From Halomonas cupida (GTDB taxonomy: Bacteria; Pseudomonadota; Gammaproteobacteria; Pseudomonadales; Halomonadaceae): 64,000 nt of DNA. The notes beneath the pieces are model-generated. The model was not told the DNA's origin. It saw only the letters and a list, made by a program, of their open reading frames with translations, and ran no database searches. Below are positions 1-9,532 of the stretch, one piece after another. The DNA lies in the NCBI RefSeq assembly GCF_900142755.1, contig NZ_FRCA01000004.1:1-64000 (forward strand), in the 5' to 3' direction. Position 1 is the first letter of the stretch, and each line of letters opens with the position of its first letter. The position numbers and the translations under genes were made by a program.

Positions 1-293
1 CGGGCACGCGGCAGGCCGGATTCCAGCATGCCACGCTCGATCAATTCATCACCGATGGCCTCGATCTCGCTGGCCACGGTCTCGAGGAAGGTGGCGCGCT
101 CCTCCAGGCCGGTTTCGCGATAGCGATCGAACGCCTGCCAGGCCAGTTCACAGGCCTGCTCGACCTCCGCCTGGCTGCCACTGGGGTAGCCCGGCTCCAG
201 CGTCTCGCCGGTGGCCGGATTGATGCCGTGGATGGGGCGGCCAGTGGCCAGTACGGCCTGGCTGCCGATCAGTTGCTTGCCTTCGAGAGACAT
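1..293 (-). CDS. NADP-type aldehyde dehydrogenase, N-terminal part (probable 2-oxoglutarate semialdehyde dehydrogenase)
   Basis: Only the first ~97 residues are in the window; the gene runs off the left edge. The protein begins MSLEGKQLIGSQAV, followed by GINPATGETLEP, the usual N-terminal pattern of the aldehyde dehydrogenase subfamily that oxidises 2-oxoglutarate semialdehyde (2,5-dioxopentanoate) to 2-oxoglutarate. The catalytic Cys and Glu lie outside the window. It is the last visible gene of the minus-strand glucarate/galactarate operon, 129 bp after gudD, and would perform the final step of that pathway. The substrate is inferred from context; the family assignment rests on the N-terminus alone. 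Confidence 0.75.
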   Translation of the reverse strand, partial: MSLEGKQLIGSQAVLATGRPIHGINPATGETLEPGYPSGSQAEVEQACELAWQAFDRYRETGLEERATFLETVASEIEAIGDELIERGMLESGLPRA

Positions 294-422
294 GAAGCTT
301 CTCCTGTGCCTGTGTTGAAATTACCTAGCTGGTAAGTCGCATGGTCGACATATGCGCGACCTGCTGCTGCATGGTCGGCAGATGCCGGGGCATCCGTCAC
401 CGGTGATACCAGCAAACCAGTA

Positions 423-1748
423 TCAGCGAACGAGCGCGGGCCGTTTGGGATCAAATTCCCAGCCCTTGATCAGGTATTGCATCGCCATCGCATCATTGCG
501 CTGGGTGACGTCGAGACTGCGGTATTTCTGATGGGCTTCCATCAGTTTTTCATCATCGAGTTCGATGCCAAGCCCTGGCGTCGTCGGCACCTTGAGCTTG
601 CCATCACGGATCTGGAACGGCTCACGGGTGATGCGTTGGCCATCCTGCCATATCCAATGGGTGTCGATCGCGGTGATCTCACCAGGACAGGCCGCCGCCA
701 CATGGGTCATCATCGCCAGCGAAATGTCGAAGTGGTTGTTACTGTGTGAGCCCCAGGTCATGCCCCACTCGTTGCACAGTTCACCGACGGCCACCGCACC
801 CTGCATGGTCCAGAAATGGCAGTCAGCCAGCGGAATATCCACGGCGTTCAGTTCAACCGCGAGCTTGAGCTGCTTGTAGTCGGTGGCGATCATGTTGGTC
901 GCCGTGGGCAGCCCGGTGCGCTTCTTGAACTCGGCCATGGTCTCGCGCCCGGAATAACTGCCCTGCTGGCCGCAGGGGTCTTCCGCGTAACTGAGCAGGT
1001 GCTTGATCGGCTCCAGTACACGAACCGCTTCATCCAGCGTCCAGGCGCCGTTGGGGTCGAGCGTCAGGCGCGCTTCGGGGAATGCCTCGTGGAGTGCGCG
1101 GATGCAATCTGCCTCCTTCTCACCCGGCAGTACCCCGCCCTTGAGCTTGAAGTCCTTGAAGCCATAGCGCTCATACGCAGCCCTGGCGAGATTGGCCACG
1201 GCGTCCGGCGTCATTGCCTCTCGGTAGCGCACCTCATCCCAGGCATCGACGGGGTTGGTGGTCTTCGGATAGGGCAGATCGGTCTTGTCTGGATCACCGA
1301 GCAGGAACAGATAGCCCAATGCCTCGACTTCATCACGCTGACGTCCGAACTGGCCCAGCAGGTCAGCCACCGGCATACCCATGGCCTGACCAAAGAGATC
1401 GAACAGCGCCGACTCGATGGCCGTGATGACATGCACCGCCACGCGCAGATCGAAGGTCTGACGGCCACGTTCTTCCGGGCCGTTGCGCGACAGCACGGCA
1501 CGCGACTGACTGAGTACCTTCTTGACCTCATTGACCCGCGCGCCCTCAACCAGCGAGCGGCACTGCTCGAGGCCCTTGAGAATTCCCTCGCTGGACGGGA
1601 TCTCACCGACGCCGCGATTACCGGACTCATCTTCCAGCACCAGTACGCAACGAATGAACCAGGGGGCGTGGCCACCACTGAGATTCAGCAGGAACCCGTC
1701 CTCACCTGCGACGGGCACGATGTTCATCCTGGTAATCTTCGGAAACAT
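423..1748 (-). CDS. gudD: Glucarate dehydratase
   Basis: A 441-residue enolase-superfamily enzyme that dehydrates D-glucarate (often also L-idarate) to 5-dehydro-4-deoxy-D-glucarate. Visible active-site elements are KLKGG at residues 201-205, the metal ligands in LTLDPNG (Asp231) and AEDPCG (Glu256), ATNM near 285, and SHSNNHFD with the catalytic His at 335. Length matches the family (~446). The open frame extends upstream to 1910, but the ATG at 1748 has AGGAG a few bases before it and gives the family N-terminus MFPKITRMNIVPV. It lies 82 bp downstream of garD in the same operon, so two aldarate epimers feed one product. Confidence 0.95.
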   Translation of the reverse strand: MFPKITRMNIVPVAGEDGFLLNLSGGHAPWFIRCVLVLEDESGNRGVGEIPSSEGILKGLEQCRSLVEGARVNEVKKVLSQSRAVLSRNGPEERGRQTFDLRVAVHVITAIESALFDLFGQAMGMPVADLLGQFGRQRDEVEALGYLFLLGDPDKTDLPYPKTTNPVDAWDEVRYREAMTPDAVANLARAAYERYGFKDFKLKGGVLPGEKEADCIRALHEAFPEARLTLDPNGAWTLDEAVRVLEPIKHLLSYAEDPCGQQGSYSGRETMAEFKKRTGLPTATNMIATDYKQLKLAVELNAVDIPLADCHFWTMQGAVAVGELCNEWGMTWGSHSNNHFDISLAMMTHVAAACPGEITAIDTHWIWQDGQRITREPFQIRDGKLKVPTTPGLGIELDDEKLMEAHQKYRSLDVTQRNDAMAMQYLIKGWEFDPKRPALVR

Positions 1749-1830
1749 GAATAACTCTCCTGAATGACTCTTGACCACCGAGCGGTCCATGACGACCGGT
1801 CGATGACTCGGTAACGGAATCAGTGCGACC

Positions 1831-3399
1831 TCAAGTGATGGGCGCTGGATTGAACAACACCAGGTCGTTGTAGAGGCCCAGTCGGTCTGCTGCAACCTGC
1901 TTACGCCCACTGGCCACGTCCAGGATCAGCTCGAACAGCTCCCAACCCACCTGCTCGATGCTGGCCTCACCAGTGGCGATACGCCCGGCATCCAGATCGA
2001 TCAGGTCGTGCCAGCGCCGCCCCAGCGTCGAATTGCTGGAGACCTTGATGACCGAGGCCATGGGCAGGTTGTAGGGCGTGCCCCGCCCGGTGGTGAATAC
2101 CTGCAGATTCATGCCGGCGGCAAACTGCAGCGTGCCGCAGACAAAATCACTGGCCGGGGTCGCGGCGAATGTGAGCCCCTTGCGGCGCAGACGTTCGCCG
2201 GGTCCGATGACATCGGCGATCGGCGAGTTGCCCGACTTGATCACCGAGCCCAACGCCTTCTCGACCACATTGCTCAAGCCGCCCTTCTTGTTGCCCGGTG
2301 AGGGATTGGCACTGCGATCCGCCTGTCCCTGGGCAAGATAGTCGTCATACCAGGCCATCTGATCGAGCAATGCCTGACCGACCTCGGGAGTCGTGGCGCG
2401 GGGCGTCAGCAAATGGATCGCATCACGCACCTCTGTGACCTCGGAGAACATCACGCTGCCACCGGCACGTACGATCAGGTCTGTGGCAAAACCCACTGCC
2501 GGGTTGGCGGTCACCCCGGAGAAGGCATCGCTGCCGCCGCACTGCATGCCCACGACCAGATCCGACACCGGACAGGTTTCACGCTGACGACGGTTGAGAC
2601 GTTCGAGGTGACGCTCGGCCATGGCCATGATGCCGTCGACCATATCGCCAAAGCCTTCGAAGGAGTCATCCTGCAGGCTCAACACATTGGCCTCGGGGTC
2701 CGCATCGGCGGTATTCGCGTAGATCTTCACCGGACGGTCATCGACCAGCGTCGAAGGTTGCAGCTTCTCGCAACCCAGCCCGATAACCATCACCTCGCCA
2801 CCGAAGTTGGGGTTCAACGCAATGTTCTTCAGTGTGCGGATCGGAATGACCGCAGCCGGTGCATTGATCGCCACACCACAGCCATAGGCATGGTTGAGGC
2901 CGACGACGTCGTCGACATTGGGGAAGCGTGGCAACAGCTCACGCCTGATGCGCTGAACCACGTAATCCACGGTACCGGCCACGCACTGCACACTGGTGGT
3001 AATGCCCAGCACATTCTTCGTGCCGACACTGCCATCCGGGTTGCGGAAGCCCTCGAAGGTATAGCCTTCCAGCGGCTCCATCTCCGGCGCCTTGCGGGTA
3101 GCCAGAGGGAGCTCAGAGAGTGCTGGTGGAATCGGCAACTGGACATTGTTTTCGTTGACGTGGCCACCCCGGGGGATTGCCGCAGTCGCGGTGCCGATGA
3201 TTTCGCCATAACGAATGATGCGATCACCGGTGTTCAATGCCTCCAGTGCCACCTTGTGGCCCTGGGGAATCGCCGCGACCAGCGTTATGTCGCCTTCGAT
3301 ATGGGTGCCCTCTTCCAGCCCACCCTGCTGCACCACAATGGCCACGTTATCCTGAGGGTGGACACGGATGATTCTTGCCTGATTACTGCTGACGGTCAT
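1831..3399 (-). CDS. garD: Galactarate dehydratase
   Basis: A 522-residue enzyme of the UxaA/GarD (altronate/galactarate dehydratase) family that converts galactarate (mucate) to 5-dehydro-4-deoxy-D-glucarate. The N-terminal SAF-like domain (residues ~1-100, with DNVAIVV and IPQGHKVAL) precedes the large catalytic domain with [33 protein letters not shown] and [12 protein letters not shown], whose Cys and His residues are the usual iron or metal ligands. Length and sequence resemble E. coli GarD closely throughout. It is in the same minus-strand unit as the transporter and gudD. The start at 3399 gives [18 protein letters not shown]. Confidence 0.95.
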   Translation of the reverse strand: MTVSSNQARIIRVHPQDNVAIVVQQGGLEEGTHIEGDITLVAAIPQGHKVALEALNTGDRIIRYGEIIGTATAAIPRGGHVNENNVQLPIPPALSELPLATRKAPEMEPLEGYTFEGFRNPDGSVGTKNVLGITTSVQCVAGTVDYVVQRIRRELLPRFPNVDDVVGLNHAYGCGVAINAPAAVIPIRTLKNIALNPNFGGEVMVIGLGCEKLQPSTLVDDRPVKIYANTADADPEANVLSLQDDSFEGFGDMVDGIMAMAERHLERLNRRQRETCPVSDLVVGMQCGGSDAFSGVTANPAVGFATDLIVRAGGSVMFSEVTEVRDAIHLLTPRATTPEVGQALLDQMAWYDDYLAQGQADRSANPSPGNKKGGLSNVVEKALGSVIKSGNSPIADVIGPGERLRRKGLTFAATPASDFVCGTLQFAAGMNLQVFTTGRGTPYNLPMASVIKVSSNSTLGRRWHDLIDLDAGRIATGEASIEQVGWELFELILDVASGRKQVAADRLGLYNDLVLFNPAPIT

Positions 3400-3466
3400 G
3401 TGATTGTCCTGATTGCGCGACAGTCCTGTTGTGTTGATTGTCGATGCATGATCCTGGCTGATCTGA

Positions 3467-4978
3467 TCACTGCGACATCTCGAGTTGGCGCCTTGTGCGC
3501 GACTTCAAGCCCATGACAATCGAGAAGATCACCGACGCTGCAATCAACCCCCAGAGCACCACTGCAATCGGGCTCTTGGTAAAGAAGATCGACAGCGTAC
3601 CGAAGGATTCCAGACTCTTGACGAAGTAGACCTCCGCCGAGCTACCCAGAATGAACCCGATGATCAACGGGGCAACTTCCAGGCCAACCTTCTGGACCAG
3701 ATAGCCCAACACACCAAAGATCATCAGTGTCCAGACATCAAACATGATGCCGTAGTTGATGGCATAGGCGCCGACCACACACATCATCACGATCAATGGG
3801 TAGAGGAGATATTTGGGTACCAGCACCACACGAGCGATGTACTTGATGGCATAGAACATCAGCAGGAACATCACGATATTTGCAGCCACCAGCGCCACCA
3901 TCATGATGTACCAGGTGTCGGTATTTTCCGGGATGAACAGCGGGCCCACCTGGATGCCCTGCAGTGTGAAGGCACCAATCAGCACGGCGGTGGTGGAGTC
4001 ACCGGGAATCCCCAGCGACAACAACGGAATCAGCGCACCACCGGTCAAGGCGTTGTTGGCTGACTCCGAGGCAATCAGCCCCTGCGGAGCGCCCTTGCCC
4101 ATCTCGCTGGAGTCACGTGAGAGGTTCTTTTCCTGGGTGTAGGCCAATACCGATGCAGCACTGCCCCCCACACCGGGCAGCATGCCAACGAAGGTGCCGA
4201 TGAAGGACGAACGTACCAGGTTGGTGAGACGTCCCTTGAAAATGGACAAGGAGAAGCCGCCTTCCTTGCCGATCTTGATCTTCTGGCCCGTCAGGCTGCT
4301 CTTCACGCCAGACTCGGCTTCCAGAAGAATGGTCGAGATGCCGAAGATACCGATCAACACCGGCAGAAGGGAGAAACCTTCAAACAGATAAGGCTCCATG
4401 AAATCAAACATCAGACGAGTATTGCCGTTGCCTCCATCAGACAGGCTATAGGTGCCGATCAGGCTCAGCCACACACCAATGGCCCCACTGAAGATACCCA
4501 CCAGCATGTTGTTGGACATCGAAGCGATAACGGTCAGTGCCAGCAGAATGATCAGGAACTTTTCCACATAGGAGAACTTGATCGAGAACTCTGCCAGCAG
4601 CGGGGCAAACAGGAACAATACCGCAGCACTGATCAGGCCGCCGACCAGCGAAGCCACCACACAGACTCTCAGTGCACGCTCACCTTCCCCCTTCTGGGCC
4701 ATCGGGTAGCCATCAAAGGTGGTGGTGATCGATGAAGGTGTTCCAGGAATATTGAGCAGCACGGCCGGCACCATGCCGCCGGAGATGCCTCCGACATACA
4801 GACCAAGCAGCAACGACAGGCCGTGCTCAAGGCCCAGGGCATAGGTCAGCGGCAGGCAGACAGCGACAGCCATGGTGGCCGTCATACCGGGAATCGCACC
4901 GAAGATGATGCCGATCAGAGTGCCTATCGAGGCCAGCAGAAAGAAGGTGAAGTCCAACTGCGACAGGATATCCATCAT
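3467..4978 (-). CDS. Tripartite tricarboxylate transporter, large membrane subunit (TctA family)
   Basis: A 503-residue polytopic membrane protein of about 11-12 hydrophobic segments. The N-terminal part has the family signature region [13 protein letters not shown], then [19 protein letters not shown] near residues 60-80, repeated in the second half as [16 protein letters not shown] and [11 protein letters not shown]. These paired Gly/Pro motifs mark TctA. It forms the transport channel with the small subunit just upstream (13 bp gap) and the periplasmic binding protein. The genes around it make glucarate/galactarate the likely substrate, but TctA sequence does not reveal specificity. Confidence 0.92.
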   Translation of the reverse strand: MMDILSQLDFTFFLLASIGTLIGIIFGAIPGMTATMAVAVCLPLTYALGLEHGLSLLLGLYVGGISGGMVPAVLLNIPGTPSSITTTFDGYPMAQKGEGERALRVCVVASLVGGLISAAVLFLFAPLLAEFSIKFSYVEKFLIILLALTVIASMSNNMLVGIFSGAIGVWLSLIGTYSLSDGGNGNTRLMFDFMEPYLFEGFSLLPVLIGIFGISTILLEAESGVKSSLTGQKIKIGKEGGFSLSIFKGRLTNLVRSSFIGTFVGMLPGVGGSAASVLAYTQEKNLSRDSSEMGKGAPQGLIASESANNALTGGALIPLLSLGIPGDSTTAVLIGAFTLQGIQVGPLFIPENTDTWYIMMVALVAANIVMFLLMFYAIKYIARVVLVPKYLLYPLIVMMCVVGAYAINYGIMFDVWTLMIFGVLGYLVQKVGLEVAPLIIGFILGSSAEVYFVKSLESFGTLSIFFTKSPIAVVLWGLIAASVIFSIVMGLKSRTRRQLEMSQ

Positions 4979-4991
4979 GAGACTGTCCCTC

Positions 4992-5435
4992 TCAAGGCAG
5001 GGTGATGTAGAAGACTTTGGCGAAGATCACCCACGCCAACGTCGGTGCGACTACGGCATTGATCGCTGCCGTCACCACCTTGCGTCGCGTTCTGGTGTGC
5101 ATGTACATCAGTGACATCAGAAACAGAAAAACCACTGAGGTAATCAGGAACCCATAACCGGTGTAGGGGAAGAAATTCCCGACCACTGACATCAGGTAGA
5201 AATAGGCGACAATCAGCACCAGAGTGCCGAAGAAGCGAAAGTTATCCCTGGACTCACCAAGGATCGGCAGCGCCTTCTCGCCCCGTTTCACCGCCGCCAG
5301 AAAGGGCGCCACACGGAACAGGAGGACCAACACGAAAAGAACGGCCAGCACCCAGTGGATGATATGGGGAAAGAACAGGTGCGATGTCTCGAAGTCGATC
5401 GAAACACTGAGCGGGGAATTGGATGAAGCTTCCAT
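4992..5435 (-). CDS. Tripartite tricarboxylate transporter, small membrane subunit (TctB family)
   Basis: A 147-residue protein with four predicted membrane helices: residues ~20-42 (HWVLAVLFVLVLLF), ~70-90, ~95-115 and ~120-145. Size, topology and position directly before tctA fit TctB, a poorly conserved family. It sits 146 bp after the binding-protein gene; that gap has no convincing terminator. It is assigned mainly from neighbours and topology, since TctB has few invariant residues. Confidence 0.85.
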   Translation of the reverse strand: MEASSNSPLSVSIDFETSHLFFPHIIHWVLAVLFVLVLLFRVAPFLAAVKRGEKALPILGESRDNFRFFGTLVLIVAYFYLMSVVGNFFPYTGYGFLITSVVFLFLMSLMYMHTRTRRKVVTAAINAVVAPTLAWVIFAKVFYITLP

Positions 5436-5581
5436 AGCGCCTCCGGCGAAGGCTCTCTCTCGGATGAGTGATATTGGTATCGTTTGTGGCCAGTCAATTC
5501 AGGGCAATCGTCAGCCGGGATGATGTATCAGCAGCAACAAGGCACCGACGGCTCCCGCCGCCGATGCCATATTGCGTAGAC

Positions 5582-6637
5582 TTACTCTTGCAGACTCTCG
5601 ATGATGCCTTCGTAACGCTCTGCCTTGTCGCGCAGATATTCCTGGGACTCGCTGGACGCCATGAAGTCTGGAATGAAAAAGGAGCGCTTCTGGGTTTCCT
5701 GAATCTCACCCTCGGCGTAGATTTCCTCCAGTGCGGTATCAATCTGCTCGACGATCGCCGGATCCATGTCCTTGTTGTAGAGGAAGAAGAACTCCTTATC
5801 GAAGGCAAAGTTCTGGTCGTCCCCCATGGTCACCTGAACATTGGGCTCGGCGAACTGCAGCAAGGTCTCACGATCGGTCTGCCCCAGGCCTTCCTCGTTG
5901 GCCTGCGCAAGGGTGTCATGCCGGGCGGTGAGCCAGACGAAACGCATCGCTTTCTGGTCATCTTCGGGCAGACGAGTGTACTGCTCGTTGGCCTGAACTG
6001 AGCCGTTGATCAAGTCCGCCTGATCATCGAACAGCAGCTGATTCTTGTCCGACTGGGACCCGGTATTGACCGCCACCAGGTTCTCTTCCGCCCCCGGATG
6101 GAGAATGCGGATGGCGTTCTTGAGCGCGGTATAGCCGATTTCAGAGACGCCGCCAGGCTGAATGGCAACACGCACCGTCTCGCCCTCACCCACCGCAGCA
6201 ATGATGTCGTCCAGCGTCTGATACGGAGAGTCCTTGGGTACCAGATAGGCATTGCCGGGGTTGATAGCGATGGTAGGCCCGATGATGTAGTTCTCGAAGG
6301 GGTCCTCGTAACCTTGCACACCATATAGATGTCCAAGGTAGGACTGATCGTGGAAGATCATCAGCGTATTACCGCGCGGATCACGCTGCAGAGCGTTGTA
6401 GGCCGCACTGACACCGACCGCATCAACCTTCATGTTGAGGTCGAGCTTCTCGGACAATTCATCGACTACGATGCTGGCATTCTGGTAGGTATCGCCACCG
6501 GTGGACGAAGATCCGATGACCACACGGACATTACCGCGCAGTGGACCATCGACGGCCATGGCATAGCTGGAGCCCAGCGCCATTGCGGCCATCATTGCAG
6601 AGACACCGATGCCTTTGACAAGCCTGGCGTTACTCAT
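5582..6637 (-). CDS. Periplasmic solute-binding protein of the TTT transporter (TctC/Bug type)
   Basis: A 351-residue exported protein. The N-terminus is a clear Sec signal peptide (Lys/Arg-containing start, hydrophobic MMAAMALGSSYAMA, likely cleavage after AMA near residue 28). The mature part starts with a strand reading VRVVIGSSSTGGDTYQNA, the ligand-contact pattern of the Bug/TctC fold, and contains NPGNAYLVPKDSPYQTLDDI and PGGVSEIGYTALKN. It would deliver the aldarate to the TctAB channel. It is 44 bp after the kdgD gene and first among the transporter genes. The substrate is inferred from operon context. Confidence 0.85.
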   Translation of the reverse strand: MSNARLVKGIGVSAMMAAMALGSSYAMAVDGPLRGNVRVVIGSSSTGGDTYQNASIVVDELSEKLDLNMKVDAVGVSAAYNALQRDPRGNTLMIFHDQSYLGHLYGVQGYEDPFENYIIGPTIAINPGNAYLVPKDSPYQTLDDIIAAVGEGETVRVAIQPGGVSEIGYTALKNAIRILHPGAEENLVAVNTGSQSDKNQLLFDDQADLINGSVQANEQYTRLPEDDQKAMRFVWLTARHDTLAQANEEGLGQTDRETLLQFAEPNVQVTMGDDQNFAFDKEFFFLYNKDMDPAIVEQIDTALEEIYAEGEIQETQKRSFFIPDFMASSESQEYLRDKAERYEGIIESLQE

Positions 6638-6681
6638 GAAATCACCTCGGTCACTATAGTTGTAAGGAATGGAACAGAGGA

Positions 6682-7611
6682 TTAGTGCTGGTCTGAAAGT
6701 GCCAGTGCACGCTCGACGAGTTGCTTGAGTTGCGCCCGCTCAGCCTCGGTGGGCATTTCCAGCGGCGCTCGAACGCTACCGGAAGGACGCCCGATCAGAT
6801 CCGTGCCCGCCTTGATCAGACTGACGGCGTAACCTGACTTGTTGTCACGCAGCTCAACGAAGGGCAGGAAGAACTCACGTGAAATGCGGCGCACCGTATC
6901 GCTGTCGTCGGCACGCAGTGCCTTGTAGAAGGTAACGGCCATGTCCGGTACAAAGTTGAACACCGCTGAAGAATAGGTGTTCACTCCAATCGCCAGATAG
7001 GCCTCGGCGATGATCTCGGCGGTCGGCACGCCACCGACGTAGGCCAGACGATTACCCACGGTCTTGATGATGCGGTTGAGCGCCTGCATATCGCCCTTGC
7101 CGTCCTTGAGGCCCACCAGGTTGGGACAGGCATCTGCCAACTGCTGCACTGACTCGGCGTTCATGATGCCATTGCCACGGTTGTAGTAGATGACACTGAT
7201 CGACGTGGAGGCACAGATCTGACGTGCGTACTCGACCAGCCCCTGCTGCGGACACTCGGTCAGATACGGCGGCATCAGCAGAATGCCATCGGCGCCCTCT
7301 TCCTCAGCGATCTTCGCGAACGTCGAACCGGTCGCGACACTCAGGCCAGCACTGGCGATCACCGGCAGCTTGCCGTCCACCACCTCTACCGCAAGACGCA
7401 CGATCTGACGGAACTCATCCACTGACAGGTTGAAGAACTCCCCCGTACCACCTGCCACAAACACCGCGGAGATCTCGTGGCTGATGAACCACTTCAAGCG
7501 CTCGCGGTAGCTGTCGGCATCGAAGTTGCCGCTGGCATCAAAGTCCGTGACCGGGAAGGAAAGCAGTCCATCGCCAATCGCCTTCTTTACATCTTTGTGT
7601 GTGAAGCTCAC
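6682..7611 (-). CDS. kdgD: 5-dehydro-4-deoxyglucarate dehydratase (decarboxylating)
   Basis: A DapA-superfamily (class I aldolase fold) enzyme that dehydrates and decarboxylates 5-dehydro-4-deoxyglucarate to 2-oxoglutarate semialdehyde. GGTGEFFNLS near residues 54-62, VIYYNRGN near 140-147 and the Schiff-base Lys in VGLKDGKGD (Lys169) are visible. I place the start at GTG 7611, giving 309 residues, which is normal for the family. It is preceded by AAGAGGA with 7-bp spacing. The frame is open to an ATG at 7695, but that would add 28 atypical residues and overlap a palindrome that looks like an operator. It is the promoter-proximal gene of the aldarate operon. Confidence 0.9.
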   Translation of the reverse strand: MSFTHKDVKKAIGDGLLSFPVTDFDASGNFDADSYRERLKWFISHEISAVFVAGGTGEFFNLSVDEFRQIVRLAVEVVDGKLPVIASAGLSVATGSTFAKIAEEEGADGILLMPPYLTECPQQGLVEYARQICASTSISVIYYNRGNGIMNAESVQQLADACPNLVGLKDGKGDMQALNRIIKTVGNRLAYVGGVPTAEIIAEAYLAIGVNTYSSAVFNFVPDMAVTFYKALRADDSDTVRRISREFFLPFVELRDNKSGYAVSLIKAGTDLIGRPSGSVRAPLEMPTEAERAQLKQLVERALALSDQH

Positions 7612-7682
7612 CAGGTTGTCCTCTTGTCGCTGTAGAAGCGTTGTCTCTGTGGGAGCGACATGAGGCTTTGGGCAAGCCTTCA

Positions 7683-7705
7683 TGTCATACATCATACAAA
7701 TGACA
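7683..7705. promoter_or_regulatory. Candidate operator for the aldarate operon
   Basis: An inverted repeat TGTCAT-N11-ATGACA lies 72 bp upstream of the chosen kdgD start, with a direct repeat TCATACA-TCATACA inside it. AT-rich palindromes in this position are typical of GntR/FCD regulators of sugar-acid operons. No regulator gene is in the window, so the protein that binds here is unknown. The site also lies between kdgD and the divergent AEC carrier. Confidence 0.4.
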
Positions 7706-7862
7706 AACTAGACATCTCAGCACTGACTGACAAGAGCGACCATGGTATGATTAGACTAAAGTTTTAACCAACCATTCCTCCAGCCCGGTACCGGATACAC
7801 TGGCCCAGGCCTTTCGGAGAACCCCGCCCGCCACGAGTTGCGGAGCCCCATCAGGAACACGC

Positions 7863-8825
7863 ATGTCTCTGCTCGACATCTTTGTCAGTACCCTGGACGT
7901 CAGCCTTCCGGTATTTGCCATGGTTTTCATCGGCATTGGACTCAAGCGCCTCGGCTGGATCGACCAGACCTTCGTCAATACCGCATCGAAGCTGGTCTTT
8001 CGTGGCACCCTGCCAACCCTGATCTTCCTGAGTCTATTGAGCGCTGATCTCGATAACACCTTCAATCCGCTGCTGCTGGGATTCTTTGCCCTGGCAACCC
8101 TGCTCAGCTTCGCTGCCAGCTGGGGCTGGGCGATGCTGAGAGTCAAGCGACCACTGCGTGGGGTCTATATCCAGGGCGCCTTCCGAGGCAACTGCGGCAT
8201 CGTCGGCCTGGCATTGGCAGCGGGCATGTATGGCGACGCCGGGATCTCGACAGGCAGCCTGCTGCTGGGCGTAGTGATCCTGTCCTACAACGTATTGTCG
8301 GTGATTGCGCTGGCCACCTGGCAGCCCCGCGCGGAAGGCAGTGGATCGGGTGTCGACTGGCACAGCATCATCCGCCATATTCTGCGCAACCCGCTGATCA
8401 TCTCGGTGGTGGCCGCCACTCCGCTAGCCATGCTGGGTGTCGAGCTGCCCGACTGGGCAATGACCACCGGCAACTACTTCGCCTCGCTGACGCTACCGCT
8501 GGCCCTGATCTGTATCGGCGCCACCCTGTCCACCCGCGCGCTGCGCAAGGGCTATCGCACCGCAGTGAGTGCCAGTCTGGCCAAGATGGTAGTGATCCCA
8601 CTCGGCGCCACCAGTCTGGCATGGGCGGTCGGCTTCGAGGGCCGCGAACTGGGCGTGCTGTTCCTGTTCTTCGCCAGCCCCACCGCAGCGGCAGCCTTTG
8701 TCATGGCCAAGGCCATGGGTGGCGATGAGACCTTGACCGCCAATATCATCGCCCTGACCACGCTGATGGCCAGTATCACCGTCACCGCCGGGGTGTTTAT
8801 CCTGCGGGTGGCGGGGTTGATATAA
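7863..8825 (+). CDS. AEC-family (auxin efflux carrier-like) membrane transporter
   Basis: A 320-residue integral membrane protein with about ten hydrophobic segments arranged as two five-helix halves. It shows the family features of this fold: an N-terminal PVFAMVFIGIGLKRLGWID, a central gap region with GAFRGNCGIVGLALA around residue 100, and a second half ending FFASPTAAAAFVMAKAMGG. Bacterial AEC proteins export or import small carboxylates such as malate; the substrate cannot be read from the sequence. It is transcribed away from the aldarate operon and shares its ~250-bp upstream region, so co-regulation is possible but unproved. Confidence 0.88.
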   Translation: MSLLDIFVSTLDVSLPVFAMVFIGIGLKRLGWIDQTFVNTASKLVFRGTLPTLIFLSLLSADLDNTFNPLLLGFFALATLLSFAASWGWAMLRVKRPLRGVYIQGAFRGNCGIVGLALAAGMYGDAGISTGSLLLGVVILSYNVLSVIALATWQPRAEGSGSGVDWHSIIRHILRNPLIISVVAATPLAMLGVELPDWAMTTGNYFASLTLPLALICIGATLSTRALRKGYRTAVSASLAKMVVIPLGATSLAWAVGFEGRELGVLFLFFASPTAAAAFVMAKAMGGDETLTANIIALTTLMASITVTAGVFILRVAGLI

Positions 8826-8829
8826 GCGG

Positions 8830-9000
8830 CGAGTCCCGAGTCCCGAGCTACGAGTACGCTGCGCTCGAGCTTGAACCCCAAACCCCGACAACACTAGCTA
8901 GCTTGACGCTCGTTACTCGCGTCGTGAAGCTGGTTTTTTCCTGTGATCCATGGGGCGGCACTGGACGGCTCGTAGCTCGTAGCTCGTAGCTCGGGACTCG
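8830..9000. repeat. Heptad-repeat hairpin element, locus A
   Basis: Lies between the convergent AEC carrier and sixA. An 18-bp perfect inverted repeat (8837-8854 against 8983-9000) is built from CGAGTCC and CGAGCTA units. The right arm has three further TAGCTCG-type units. The 130-bp interior includes a 35-bp segment at 8851-8885 that recurs at 58757-58791 with one mismatch. A transcript from either strand would form a long stem. Confidence 0.8.
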
Positions 9001-9006
9001 ATGCTC

Positions 9007-9498
9007 TCAGCTTTCTACCTCTGCCGGTGTTGTGAGCCGCCTCAGGCTCAGGCAACCACTGGCCCTTACCTCTCCCGTCAGCTCGGCAATCGCAGCTGTG
9101 GCAAACCCGACACCGTAATCACTGCGCCCTTCCACCAGCAAGCCGGTCAAGGCGGCGACCAACGGCATGTGGCTCACGATCAGCAAGGGCACATCATCCG
9201 CTTCGCCGAGCAACCACTCGACCACCGCCTCTGGAACGTCATCCGGGGTGATGATATCGAGGGTGTCGATATCGACAACGCTGGGTAACGCCTCCACCAC
9301 CAACGCTGCTGTCTGCTGGGCTCGGGCATAGGGGCTGGCAACCACTCGCAGCTTCGTCAACTCGAGATCCTCACGCGCCGACAGCCAAGCCCCCATGATA
9401 CTGACCTCACGACGCCCGCTGTCGCTCAAGCGGCGTTGATGATCGGGAAAACCAGACAGCGCTTCGCCATGGCGCATGATCAATAACGGAGAGGCCAT
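9007..9498 (-). CDS. sixA: Phosphohistidine phosphatase SixA
   Basis: A 163-residue histidine-phosphatase-fold protein. The catalytic RHGEA sits at residues 9-13 (LLIMRHGEALSGFPD), with SPYARAQQTA near 65-74 and the second His in IVSHMPL near 120. SixA removes phosphate from histidine on phosphotransfer (HPt/NPr) proteins. It is on the minus strand, 34 bp after gpsA, and probably cotranscribed with it. Two adjacent ATGs exist (9501 and 9498); the second has better spacing from AGGAG. The frame is open further upstream, but that part overlaps the gpsA end and is not family-like. Confidence 0.9.
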   Translation of the reverse strand: MASPLLIMRHGEALSGFPDHQRRLSDSGRREVSIMGAWLSAREDLELTKLRVVASPYARAQQTAALVVEALPSVVDIDTLDIITPDDVPEAVVEWLLGEADDVPLLIVSHMPLVAALTGLLVEGRSDYGVGFATAAIAELTGEVRASGCLSLRRLTTPAEVES

Positions 9499-9532
9499 CA
9501 TGTACTCCTGGAGCGTTTGGGTTCGGGAGCGT

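Noticed and set aside
7751..8146. 131-codon minus-strand frame opposite the AEC carrier start
   Set aside because: It is antisense to a well-supported gene, has no ribosome site, and has a composition typical of a shadow frame.
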